DNA of 23,200 bases, from positions 1 through 23,200 of the forward strand of contig DIZC01000063.1 in assembly GCA_002429315.1 (NCBI GenBank). The letters run 5' to 3'. Origin of the DNA: Alphaproteobacteria bacterium UBA6038 (lineage in GTDB: Bacteria > Pseudomonadota > Alphaproteobacteria > Micropepsales > Micropepsaceae). Positions within the stretch are counted from its first letter, which is position 1; every line of letters starts with the position of its first letter. Below are positions 1 through 6,452 of the stretch, piece by piece. Both the position numbers and the translations under genes were made by a program. Under the pieces are notes generated by a model that saw nothing but the letters and a program-made list of their open reading frames with translations, was not told the origin of the DNA and did not search any database.

Positions 1-338
1 GGGTTCATGCCGGCGGCCACCGATTTGGCGCCCTCGCGCATGATCGCCTGGGCCAGAACGGTCGCCGTGGTGGTGCCGTCGCCGGCCGCGTCATTGGTCT
101 TGGACGCCACCTCGCGCACCATCTGGGCGCCCATGTTCTCGAACTTGTCGTGCAGCTCGATTTCCTTCGCCACCGTCACGCCGTCCTTGGTCGAGCGCGG
201 GGCGCCGAAGCTCTTCTCGAGCACCACGTTGCGGCCCTTGGGGCCGAGCGTGATCTTCACTGCGTCGGCGAGCACATCGACACCGCGGAGCATTTTCTCC
301 CGGGCGTCGGCGCCGAACTTTACGTCTTTCGCTGCCAT
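1..338 (-). CDS. groEL: Chaperonin GroEL (Hsp60), N-terminal part, cut by window edge
   Basis: Large chaperonin subunit: the cytoplasmic ATP-driven folding cage that works with GroES. About 112 N-terminal residues are visible of the roughly 545 usual for the family. They begin MAAKDVKFGADAREKML, followed by the nucleotide-binding segment TLGPKGRNVVLEKSFG and the ATP-site motif DGTTTATVLA near residue 90. The ATG at 338-336 is preceded by a good Shine-Dalgarno (AGGAGA, minus strand). It lies 50 bp downstream of groES on the same strand, the standard groES-groEL operon, so it should share the CIRCE-controlled promoter near 780-850. The rest of the gene continues leftward out of the window. The identification is essentially certain from sequence alone; whether this is the only groEL copy in the genome cannot be seen. 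Confidence 0.98.
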   Translation of the reverse strand, partial: MAAKDVKFGADAREKMLRGVDVLADAVKITLGPKGRNVVLEKSFGAPRSTKDGVTVAKEIELHDKFENMGAQMVREVASKTNDAAGDGTTTATVLAQAIMREGAKSVAAGMN

Positions 339-388
339 GTTGTGTTTCTCCTAACGGAAATAGATGAGTGATCGGCCGGGGAACGGAA

Positions 389-706
389 TTACGCGGCCTT
401 CTTCCTTGCGATAGGGCGGCCTTCGAGAATGCCCATGATGTCGGACTCCTTCATGATCAGGAGCTCCTCGCCATCGACTTTCACTTCGGTGCCCGACCAT
501 TTGCCGAACAACACGAAATCGCCGGCCTTCACTTCGGGGGCGACGCGTTTGCCGTTCTCGTCGAGCGCACCAGGGCCGACGGCGATGATTTCGCCTTCCT
601 GCGGCTTCTCCTGGGCGGTATCGGGGATGATGATGCCGCCGGGGGTCTTCTGATCCTCCTTGACGCGGCGGACGACCACGCGGTCGCTTAACGGACGGAA
701 TTTCAT
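389..706 (-). CDS. groES: Co-chaperonin GroES (Hsp10)
   Basis: Heptameric lid of the GroEL folding chamber, acting in the cytoplasm. The protein has 105 residues against 95-105 for the family. It starts MKFRPLSDRVVVRR, carries the mobile loop region around residues 16-34 (EDQKTPGGIIIPD), the GEIIAVGPG segment and the closing VLFGKWSGTEVKVDGEELLIM block. The ATG at 706-704 follows GGAGA at a normal distance on the minus strand. It is the first gene of the groESL operon, with a promoter and CIRCE repeat immediately upstream. The C-terminus (PIARKKAA) is slightly extended beyond the canonical end, which is not unusual in alphaproteobacteria. Confidence 0.98.
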   Translation of the reverse strand: MKFRPLSDRVVVRRVKEDQKTPGGIIIPDTAQEKPQEGEIIAVGPGALDENGKRVAPEVKAGDFVLFGKWSGTEVKVDGEELLIMKESDIMGILEGRPIARKKAA

Positions 707-778
707 TGGGGGACTTCTCCTAAAATCGTATGTGTTCCGAGCGGTTGAGAGAGGCCGGCCCCGCTGAGGGGTGCCAGC

Positions 779-808
779 CTGGCAGCACTCCCTAGACGAG
801 AGTGCCAG
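779..808 (-). promoter_or_regulatory. CIRCE operator (HrcA binding site) of groESL, one arm interrupted
   Basis: The core inverted repeat GCACTC - 9 bp - GAGTGC (785-790 and 800-805) has the exact CIRCE spacing and sits just upstream of groES. The right arm continues as GAGTGCCAG. The left arm reads CTGGCAGCACTC, which is the expected CTGGCACTC with three extra bases (GCA). HrcA, the heat-shock repressor, is the known ligand of CIRCE. The element lies at or just after the predicted transcription start, so it can act both as an operator and as a hairpin in the mRNA leader. Confidence 0.85.
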
Positions 809-819
809 CCCGCATGTGG

Positions 820-848
820 CATATAATTGCGCGCGCGCGGGACGTCAA
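820..848 (-). promoter_or_regulatory. Predicted sigma-70-type promoter of groESL
   Basis: On the minus strand there is TTGACG (848-843) and, after exactly 17 bp, TATATG (825-820). This is a good housekeeping-type promoter, placed so that transcription would begin near 812, directly in front of the CIRCE repeat. That is the usual arrangement for HrcA-repressed groESL. The start site is inferred from spacing, not observed. Confidence 0.6.
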
Positions 849-911
849 GGGGCTCCGTCAGGGCTCTTTCGTGCCTTTGGGCCAAGCGCTATCGTGTTTC
901 GTCGAAGAAGC

Positions 912-941
912 GGAGGGTGCGTTGAAGGAGGGTGCGTTGAA
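912..941 (+). repeat. Perfect 15-bp tandem duplication carrying Shine-Dalgarno and TTG start
   Basis: Two head-to-tail copies of GGAGGGTGCGTTGAA occupy 912-926 and 927-941. Each contains GGAGG followed five bases later by an in-frame TTG (922 and 937). Because 15 bp equals five codons, both starts read into the same secreted protein. The second copy has the longer complementarity to 16S rRNA (AAGGAGG). Confidence 0.9.
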
Positions 942-1431
942 TCAGAGTTGGGTTGTCATGGCCGCTTGCGCCGGATTGTCGGTTGCCGCGGGTCTGCCGG
1001 CTTTCGCCGGGTCGTCCCCGCCGGGTGTCGTGGTCACCAGCGCGACGGCGGGACTCGTGGATCCCAACGGCGTGGTTCCAAACTTCAATGCCGCGCAAGG
1101 CGCCGGAACGCCGACTTGGGATGTCGCCATTCCCCGAGGCATTCTCCGCATCGGAGGCACCTACGTCTATTCGATGACCATGCAAAACACGACATACAGC
1201 GGCAAATGCACGGCGAGCTACACGCTGACGCAGGTCCAGAACGGCGTCACGGTCACACTGGAGTCCGGCGTGTACCAGACAAAGTTCGCCTGTGCGGCTG
1301 GGAACCTTTTCGGCTGGGTTCTTTATGGCGCGCCGATCCCGAATTCATCCGGAGAAGCGAAGCTCACGGCCACTGTAGCCTACGGCAAGAAGAAGACCTC
1401 ACTCAGCGTGCCGCTGCTGATCGAACCGTGA
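937..1431 (+). CDS. Secreted protein of unknown function
   Basis: Not recognised. With a TTG start at 937 the protein has 164 residues. A hydrophobic signal peptide (about residues 1-24, ending GLPAFA before GSSPPG) predicts export, although the n-region lacks a positive charge. The mature part is rich in Gly, Thr, Val and aromatic residues and looks all-beta (YVYSMTMQNTTYSGKC, then YTLTQVQNGVTV). It contains two cysteines that could form a disulfide. TTG 937 has a strong AAGGAGG five bases upstream. However, the Shine-Dalgarno plus TTG unit is tandemly duplicated, so TTG 922 is an equally placed alternative start giving MKEGALNQS, and ATG 958 is a third option. It diverges from groES, so its promoter must share or overlap the groESL control region. 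The next gene (YceI) begins 47 bp downstream on the same strand. Confidence 0.7.
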   Translation: MNQSWVVMAACAGLSVAAGLPAFAGSSPPGVVVTSATAGLVDPNGVVPNFNAAQGAGTPTWDVAIPRGILRIGGTYVYSMTMQNTTYSGKCTASYTLTQVQNGVTVTLESGVYQTKFACAAGNLFGWVLYGAPIPNSSGEAKLTATVAYGKKKTSLSVPLLIEP

Positions 1432-1478
1432 CGCGCCGGCACTTTCCCGATAACATATCGGCTTCAAGAGAAGGTCTC

Positions 1479-2090
1479 ATGAGCGCTGCACCGAAGCTTT
1501 TGGCCGTTGTCGCGGGACTGTCGGTCATAGCCGCCATGCAGCCTGCCGCGGCACAGACGTCGCTGAACGTGCCGGCGGCGACCTACACCATCGATCCCAA
1601 GCATACGCAGATCTTGTTCAGCATTAGGCACATGGGTCTGAGCACTTTCTTTGGCCGCCTCGGCCATGTCACCGGCACGCTGGCGTTCGATCCTGCGCAG
1701 CCGGCCAAGAGCGCGCTGAACGTGCAGATCGACATGACCAACATCGAGACGCACGTGGACGCGCTGGACAAGGAACTGAGCGCAGGCCTGTTCCACGCCG
1801 AGAAATTCCCCACCGCGACCTTCGTATCGACCCAGAGCGTCAAGACCGGCGAGAACACGGGAACCGTTACCGGCAATCTCACCATTGCGGGCGTGACCCG
1901 CCCGGTGACGTTGAACGTCACCTTCAACGGCGGGCGCAATTCGCCGATGCCGCTGCAGCCCTATCGCATCGGCTTCGACGCCACCGCCACGGTGAAGCGC
2001 TCCGATTTCGGGCTGACACACGTGATATGGTCGGGCCTCGTCAGCGACGAGGTCAATCTGATGATCGAGTGCGAGCTGGAGAAGCACTAG
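1479..2090 (+). CDS. YceI-family periplasmic lipid-binding-like protein
   Basis: 203 residues with a signal peptide (MSAAPKLLAVVAG...QPAAAQ, cleavage about residue 25) and one YceI domain over nearly all the mature chain. Recognisable parts are the opening YTIDPKHTQILFSIRHMGLSTFFGR, the NIETHVDALDKEL...FHAEKFPTATF block and the closing RSDFGLTHVIWSGLVSDEVNL. The family folds as a lipocalin-like barrel; some members bind isoprenoid chains, and many are induced by acid or osmotic stress. The physiological ligand here is unknown. The ATG at 1479 follows AGAGAAGG. It is followed after one base by the DUF2461 gene, so the two are probably co-transcribed. Confidence 0.93.
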   Translation: MSAAPKLLAVVAGLSVIAAMQPAAAQTSLNVPAATYTIDPKHTQILFSIRHMGLSTFFGRLGHVTGTLAFDPAQPAKSALNVQIDMTNIETHVDALDKELSAGLFHAEKFPTATFVSTQSVKTGENTGTVTGNLTIAGVTRPVTLNVTFNGGRNSPMPLQPYRIGFDATATVKRSDFGLTHVIWSGLVSDEVNLMIECELEKH

Positions 2091-2091
2091 G

Positions 2092-2784
2092 TTGGCGGAC
2101 TTTCCGGGTCTGCCGCGGGACTTCTTCGCCTTCTTCCGCGAGCTTGCGGACAACAACGAGCGGCCATGGTTCGAGGCGAACAAGGAGCGCTTCCGCGAGT
2201 CCGTCCAGGCGCCGATGAGCGCGTTTATCGCGGCTATGGCCCCGCGCCTTGCCAAGATCTCGAAGCATTTCGTCGCCGATCCGCGGCCGAACGGCGGCTC
2301 CATGTTCCGCATCTACCGCGACGTGCGGTTTTCCCGCGACAAGCGGCCCTACAAGCTGCACGCTGCCTGCCACTTCCGCCATGCCGCCGGAAAGGACGTG
2401 CACGCGCCGGGCTTCTATATGCATTTCGCGCCGGACGAGGTCTTCTTCGGCGGCGGGGTGTGGATGCCGCCACCCGATGCACTAGCGCGGGTGCGCGACG
2501 CCATCGTCGCCAAGCCGTCGGCGTGGAAAGCGGCGAAGGCCGACAAAGCGTTCTCCGGCGCATTCGACGGCGTGGAAGGCGAGGCGCTATCGCGGCCGCC
2601 GCGCGGCTACGATGCGAACCATCCATTCATCGACGATATCAAGAAGAAGAGCTTCTTCGCGATGCACCGGTCGAGCGTGAAGTCGGCGCAATCGCCGGCG
2701 CTGCCGGACGAGGTGGCGGGCGTCTTTCGCGCGGCAAGGCCGCTCATGAAGTTTCTGTGCGACGCGCAAGCGGTCCCGTTCTGA
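2092..2784 (+). CDS. DUF2461 / TIGR02453 family protein
   Basis: 230-residue cytoplasmic protein of the widespread but uncharacterised DUF2461 family, whose biochemical role I do not know. Family hallmarks are visible: the start FPGLPRDFFAFFRELADNNERPWFEANKERF, the central FRIYRDVRFSRDKRPYK, the FYMHFAPDEVFFGGG strand pair, and a late PRGYDANHPFIDDIK followed by KKKSFFAMH. Translation appears to start at TTG 2092, one base after the stop of the YceI gene. The first ATG in frame would remove the conserved N-terminus, so TTG is preferred; GGAGAAG lies upstream inside the YceI stop region. The tight spacing suggests translational coupling. Confidence 0.9.
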   Translation: MADFPGLPRDFFAFFRELADNNERPWFEANKERFRESVQAPMSAFIAAMAPRLAKISKHFVADPRPNGGSMFRIYRDVRFSRDKRPYKLHAACHFRHAAGKDVHAPGFYMHFAPDEVFFGGGVWMPPPDALARVRDAIVAKPSAWKAAKADKAFSGAFDGVEGEALSRPPRGYDANHPFIDDIKKKSFFAMHRSSVKSAQSPALPDEVAGVFRAARPLMKFLCDAQAVPF

Positions 2785-2849
2785 GCGGCTTGTCTGACGC
2801 GGGCTGGGCGGCTAGAGCCTGAGGCGAACGCCATTTCCGAAAGGCACCC

Positions 2850-3314
2850 ATGACCGATATTCCGGCAGGGTTTGCACCGCTCCGGCTCAGCATGGGCTTT
2901 CTCGAGGCGGTGGGCCCGCTCTACGGCAAGTGGGCCGACGACCGCCTGCTACTGGGCTTCCGCATCGAGACGCGGCACTGCAATCCCGGCAACGTGGCGC
3001 ATGGCGGCATGATGGCCACGTTCGCCGACATGCTGTTGCCGATCGCCTCGCGATTCCAGAGCAAGACGGAGATGGGATTTCTGCCGACGGTGAACCTCAC
3101 CTGCGATTATCTCGCGCCGGCGCCGCTGGGTAGCTGGATCGAGGGCCGCGCCGACCCGGTCAAGACGACGAAGAACCTGTTGTTCGCGCAAGGGCTGGCC
3201 ACGGCCGACGGGCAGCCGGTGGTGCGCGCCAACGGCATCTTCAAGATCACCTCCATGGGCTCGACGAAAAGCGGCGACTTCAGTTTCGATACGCTGTTCG
3301 GATCCCAGCCGTGA
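2850..3314 (+). CDS. PaaI-like acyl-CoA thioesterase (hotdog fold)
   Basis: 154-residue single hotdog-domain protein of the PaaI/YdiI type, expected to hydrolyse acyl-CoA or aryl-CoA thioesters in the cytoplasm. The diagnostic helix region NPGNVAHGGMMATFAD (about residues 46-61) is intact, including the HGG element. The second strand block LPTVNLTCDYLAPAPLGSW is typical of the family. The ATG at 2850 is preceded by GAAAGG at a suitable distance. It sits 65 bp after the DUF2461 gene and 25 bp before the sulfotransferase, on the same strand. The substrate cannot be told from sequence, and no CoA pathway genes adjoin it. Confidence 0.9.
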   Translation: MTDIPAGFAPLRLSMGFLEAVGPLYGKWADDRLLLGFRIETRHCNPGNVAHGGMMATFADMLLPIASRFQSKTEMGFLPTVNLTCDYLAPAPLGSWIEGRADPVKTTKNLLFAQGLATADGQPVVRANGIFKITSMGSTKSGDFSFDTLFGSQP

Positions 3315-3339
3315 CGCGGGCGCGCGGCGCCTGATCCGC

Positions 3340-4128
3340 ATGGCCGTGTTTTCCCTCTCGCAGAACATCGAAAACCTCGGCCGCTATTTGAAACGCGCGC
3401 GCTTCGTCATGTTGCCGAACCGCTACGGGCCGACGCCGATCCTGCGGGCGCGTTTCAACGACGCCGTCTTCATTTCGCTCGCGCGGCGCTATCTTCTTTC
3501 CTCGAACGAGAAGGTGGCGAACTCCACCTTGCGCGCGACGTTTCAATCGCTGGAATGCGGCGGTCGCCTGCCGCCGCACTACAAGCCGTACAAGCGCTGG
3601 ACCGGGCCCCTGCTGCAGCCGAGCGACATTGCGGATTTCGACCGCCTCCTCGGCGATCGCTCGGTGAAGAAGTTCTGCGTCGTGCGCCATCCCTATACGC
3701 GGCTGATCTCCTGCTACCGGGACAAATTCGTCAAAGCCCACGGCGGATCCGGCTATCGCCGCAAAATGCGGGAGCTTGGGCTGCCAAGCAGAGCCGGCAT
3801 CTCCTTCGCCGAATTTCTGCAGGCGGTGGCGCGGCAGCGCCAGACCGAGATGAACTCACATTGGCGCATCCAATATTACAACGTGTTCTTCGATCTCATT
3901 CGGTATGATGAAGTCCTTCGCTACGAGCAGTTCCAGGCGCGATTTCCAGAACTGGTTGGCGAGTTCTATCCGCTGGACCAAGAGGCACAGCGCGCGATTA
4001 TCACGCGCAACCGCCAGCCGCAGAGCTCCGACGAAATGGTCGACGCGTACTTCACCCCCGAGCTCAAGGCGCTCGCCCAGGACATCTACCGGCTGGATTT
4101 CGAGACGTTCGGCTACGACCCCGGCTGA
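3340..4128 (+). CDS. Sulfotransferase family 2 (HNK-1/chondroitin-type) protein
   Basis: 262 residues. The PAPS-binding elements of carbohydrate sulfotransferases are visible: a 5'-phosphosulfate-type loop EKVANSTL (about residues 57-64) preceded by a hydrophobic strand, and the 3'-phosphate-binding segment FCVVRHPYTRLIS (about 112-124). The IRYDEVLRYEQF motif resembles the region in this family that precedes the C-terminal helix. No signal peptide or membrane anchor is evident. It would transfer sulfate from PAPS to a sugar or another acceptor, which the neighbourhood does not identify: no glycosyltransferases or PAPS synthesis genes are in the window. The last 16 bases overlap the end of the convergent host-attachment-like gene. 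Confidence 0.8.
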   Translation: MAVFSLSQNIENLGRYLKRARFVMLPNRYGPTPILRARFNDAVFISLARRYLLSSNEKVANSTLRATFQSLECGGRLPPHYKPYKRWTGPLLQPSDIADFDRLLGDRSVKKFCVVRHPYTRLISCYRDKFVKAHGGSGYRRKMRELGLPSRAGISFAEFLQAVARQRQTEMNSHWRIQYYNVFFDLIRYDEVLRYEQFQARFPELVGEFYPLDQEAQRAIITRNRQPQSSDEMVDAYFTPELKALAQDIYRLDFETFGYDPG

Positions 4129-4532
4129 TTGAAGTGCGGTGCCAGCCGTTTCTCGAGTTCGCCTGCGGACGCATTGCCCATCTCCACCGCCATCTCGCGC
4201 CACAGCCGCGCCCGCACTTTGTCGGAGGCCGCTCTGCGAAACGCGCCCAGCATGCGCTCCGGTGCCACCACCAGGATCCGATCGCACTGGTTCTTGTCGC
4301 ACGCGCCGTCGAGCGCCGCCATCACCGCGCGCAGGAACGCCTGGCGTTCATTGCGGCGTTCGTCGGGCTTGTACGCGGCGGCGTCGCGGAGCCCCGACGC
4401 CAAAGCCGGCATCTCCTCCACAAGGCTGCCGGACGGTTCGCGCCGGTAAAATTGCGCCCGCGAATCGTCCAGCATCACAATCCATGTTCGTCCGAATGCA
4501 GTCATGGCAATCGCATCCGAAACATTTGACAT
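4113..4532 (-). CDS. Host attachment protein family (PF10116-like)
   Basis: 139 residues. The pattern TWIVMLDDSRAQFYRRE near the N-terminus, then DRILVVAPERMLGAFRRA and a closing REMAVEMGNASAGELEKRLAPHF matches the family named after a protein needed for plant-host attachment in Agrobacterium (the 'protein required for attachment to host cells' family). The fold is alpha/beta, resembling release-factor-like nucleic-acid-associated domains. The real function in free-living bacteria is unclear, so the name should not be read as evidence of a host. The ATG at 4532-4530 has GAGG upstream; a later in-frame ATG at 4505 lacks one. The 3' end overlaps the sulfotransferase end on the other strand. Confidence 0.7.
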   Translation of the reverse strand: MSNVSDAIAMTAFGRTWIVMLDDSRAQFYRREPSGSLVEEMPALASGLRDAAAYKPDERRNERQAFLRAVMAALDGACDKNQCDRILVVAPERMLGAFRRAASDKVRARLWREMAVEMGNASAGELEKRLAPHFNQPGS

Positions 4533-4887
4533 GGAACCTCGGTTCCGCGGTGCCGCGCGTGCATTTTCGGGTGTGGCTTCGAAGCACGCCTAAGTGCCTA
4601 GATCGATTTGCTTTGCACCGGAGTGTGGCGGCGCTGCTACGGCTCCGTGCGCCTTAAATTTTTTTCTATCTTTGCGCGGAACCAGGCGATCGTCGTTTAT
4701 CTGGAGGCAAGCGGCCCGAAAAAAGAGTCCCTCGACCGCGTGGAGTCGAAATTCCGGCTTGATTGTGGCGAATGTGGCGGGTCATCGCCGCGCGCGCGTT
4801 CCGAAATTTTCCGTAATGAGCTTCCGCTCTCGCCCCCGGAACAAGGCCGTGTAATATGCGCCCTGCGAAGGGGGCAGCGCCGGGCGC
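4533..4887. other. Intergenic region without a convincing gene
   Basis: About 355 bp between the start of the host-attachment-like gene and the desaturase. Open frames here have no family resemblance and unlikely composition. The region holds an A/T-rich stretch around 4652-4675 and a TAATAT hexamer at 4852-4857, just upstream of the desaturase, but no matching -35 box at the right distance. It probably contains the divergent promoters of both flanking genes; I cannot place them firmly. Confidence 0.5.
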
Positions 4888-5802
4888 ATGAGTCAAATCC
4901 GGAACAGGGAAGGATGGAATGCGGCGTTGCTCGCCGGCGTCGCCGTCGTGGCGATGTTGCAATTCGGATTGCTGCCGCTGCTGACCAGATTGAACGGCCC
5001 GGAAGCTGCTCTCTTTGTCGCGCTCGCCGCGCTGACGGCGCCGCTGCATTATGGGCTGATGCACGAGACCATGCACGGCCATCTCTACGGCAGCGAAACA
5101 GCCGACCGCCGGATCGGCCGTCTGCTCGGAATCCTGCTGGGCCTGCCGTGGGAGACGATGCGCTTCGGTCATCTCGCGCACCACAGCCTGAATCGCCACA
5201 CCTTCGACCGGCCGGAAGCGCTGCGGCCCGGACAATCGCGTGCGGTTGCCGCCGCCATCTATTATTTCCGGCTGGTGATCGGACATGCGCTCAGCTACGC
5301 GCTGCTGCCGCTGCCGGTTCTCCTGCCGGTGGGCACCACGCAATGGGTGATCGACCGGTCGGGCGTCAGCCCGGAGACCGAACAGCTGCGCGCCGCCGCC
5401 CTGCGCACGTTTACCAATATGAAACGTCGCAATGCGATCCGGCTCGATGTCGTGGCAATCTTCGCGCTGTTCGGTGTGGCGCTCTGGTTGTGGGGCGGCT
5501 CATGGCCGGTGTTCGCGTGTTGCATCGCCGCGCGGTGGAGTGTGCTGTCGCTGCTCGACAACGCCCCGCATTATGGCATGCCGCTCGATTCCGGCCTCGA
5601 CGCCCGCGACACGACCATGCCGGCGTTGGCGAGAGTGTTTGTGATGAACGGCAACTATCACGGCATCCATCATCACGCGCCGCAGCTTCGCTGGCACGAG
5701 TTGCCGGGGGCGTTCGCGGCCTCCGGCGCGGTGGCGGAAGGCAGCTGGTTCACCGCGTTGCTTCGGCAGTTCCGCGGTCCCGTGCAGCTCGACCGTGCAT
5801 GA
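4888..5802 (+). CDS. Membrane fatty acid desaturase family protein
   Basis: 304 residues with several hydrophobic spans (about 13-32, 41-57, 121-150, 185-222), typical of integral-membrane di-iron desaturases and hydroxylases. The three histidine clusters are present: HETMHGH at 59-65, HLAHHSLNRH at 95-104 and NYHGIHHH at 257-263. They would bind the two iron atoms. An additional DNAPHYG (224-230) is typical of this superfamily. The reaction would be O2-dependent desaturation or hydroxylation of an acyl chain, or possibly of another lipid such as a carotenoid; no carotenoid genes adjoin it. The ATG at 4888 has GAAGGGGG somewhat far upstream. Its stop overlaps the start of the next gene as ATGA, implying coupled translation. 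Confidence 0.9.
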   Translation: MSQIRNREGWNAALLAGVAVVAMLQFGLLPLLTRLNGPEAALFVALAALTAPLHYGLMHETMHGHLYGSETADRRIGRLLGILLGLPWETMRFGHLAHHSLNRHTFDRPEALRPGQSRAVAAAIYYFRLVIGHALSYALLPLPVLLPVGTTQWVIDRSGVSPETEQLRAAALRTFTNMKRRNAIRLDVVAIFALFGVALWLWGGSWPVFACCIAARWSVLSLLDNAPHYGMPLDSGLDARDTTMPALARVFVMNGNYHGIHHHAPQLRWHELPGAFAASGAVAEGSWFTALLRQFRGPVQLDRA

Positions 5803-6314
5803 GTCTCCCCGAGCCCCTTCCCGACGATCCGCATGCGCGCTGGCGATTCCTGCGCGACGTGCTGGTGTTCCAGATCAAGCTGATCATCGGCAATCTGCAC
5901 AATTTCCTGTTCGTGCCGGTTTCGCTGGTGGCCGCGGCCGCCGACCTGTTCTTCAAGTCGGGGAAACAGGGCGCACGCTTCTACCGCGTGATGGAATGGG
6001 CGCGCGACGGCGACGAGGCGATCGACCTCTACAGCGCCTTGCGCGACAACGAAGAGGGCGTGCGCGGCACCTTCTCCGTCGATGCCCTGGTGTCGAAAAT
6101 CGAGGGCGTGATCGTGCGCGAATACGAGAAGGGCGGGACGGCGGCGAGCGTGAAGGCGGCCGTGGATCGCGTGCTCAACCAGGTGCAGCGCGAGGCCGGG
6201 CCGGGAAAGTTCAATCCGGATGAGGTCGTCAAGCGCGCCGCCGATCACATCCGCGATCGGATGCAGCGCCGGCCGCAACCGCCGCCGCCCGAGCCCCCGC
6301 CTCCGCCGCTGTAG
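5799..6314 (+). CDS. Protein of unknown function, translationally coupled to desaturase
   Basis: 171 residues, not assigned to a family. The N-terminal third contains a hydrophobic stretch (about residues 23-51, VFQIKLIIGNLHNFLFVPV then SLVAAAADLFF) that could be one membrane span or an amphipathic membrane-contact helix. A helical, charged middle part follows (FYRVMEWARDGDEAIDLY..., FNPDEVVKRAADHIRDRM). The tail is a proline run with a few Glu and Gln (PPPPEPPPPP). Its ATG at 5799 overlaps the desaturase TGA (ATGA). That coupling suggests a protein acting with the desaturase at the membrane, but this is inference. A dispersed palindromic repeat begins about 30 bp after the stop. Confidence 0.8.
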   Translation: MSLPEPLPDDPHARWRFLRDVLVFQIKLIIGNLHNFLFVPVSLVAAAADLFFKSGKQGARFYRVMEWARDGDEAIDLYSALRDNEEGVRGTFSVDALVSKIEGVIVREYEKGGTAASVKAAVDRVLNQVQREAGPGKFNPDEVVKRAADHIRDRMQRRPQPPPPEPPPPPL

Positions 6315-6346
6315 CGGGTTCCAGATTGTGCGCTTTCCTTTGTAAT

Positions 6347-6432
6347 CGTCGTGTTCGGCCTTGTGCCGGCCATCCAAGTACACCACGCGCATCGGTGTTC
6401 ATGGGTCGCCGGGACAAGCCCGGCGATGACGA
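6347..6432. repeat. Dispersed intergenic palindromic element, copy 1
   Basis: A GC-rich imperfect inverted repeat lies between the convergent coupled hypothetical gene and the amidohydrolase gene. The right arm contains the hairpin GCCGGG-ACAAG-CCCGGC (6408-6424) followed by GATGACGA; the left arm is an imperfect complement (CGGCCTTGTGCCGGCCATCC). It shares the segment TGTTCATGGGTC-CCGGGAC and the GATGACGA end with a second element at 12983-13097. From memory this is the style of repeat common in Rhizobiales, whose spurious translation reads like GLVPA...GTSPAMT. It may serve as a bidirectional terminator. Confidence 0.7.
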
Positions 6433-6452
6433 GAGGATGGGTTCGAGTCACT

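Noticed and set aside
4630..4672. Hairpin-like GGCGC...GCGCC followed by a T-run, a possible plus-strand terminator
   Set aside because: The stem is only five base pairs with a bulged interior, and no plus-strand gene ends upstream of it; the nearest upstream gene points the other way.
4594..4854. Open frame of 86 codons upstream of the desaturase
   Set aside because: No family resemblance, arginine/serine-rich composition typical of an off-frame reading of GC-rich DNA, and no ribosome binding site.
4608..5798. Long open frame running through the desaturase in another frame into the coupled downstream gene
   Set aside because: Only the part from ATG 5799 looks like protein; the upstream part is an antisense-like Arg/Ala/Gly-rich reading over a clear desaturase gene.
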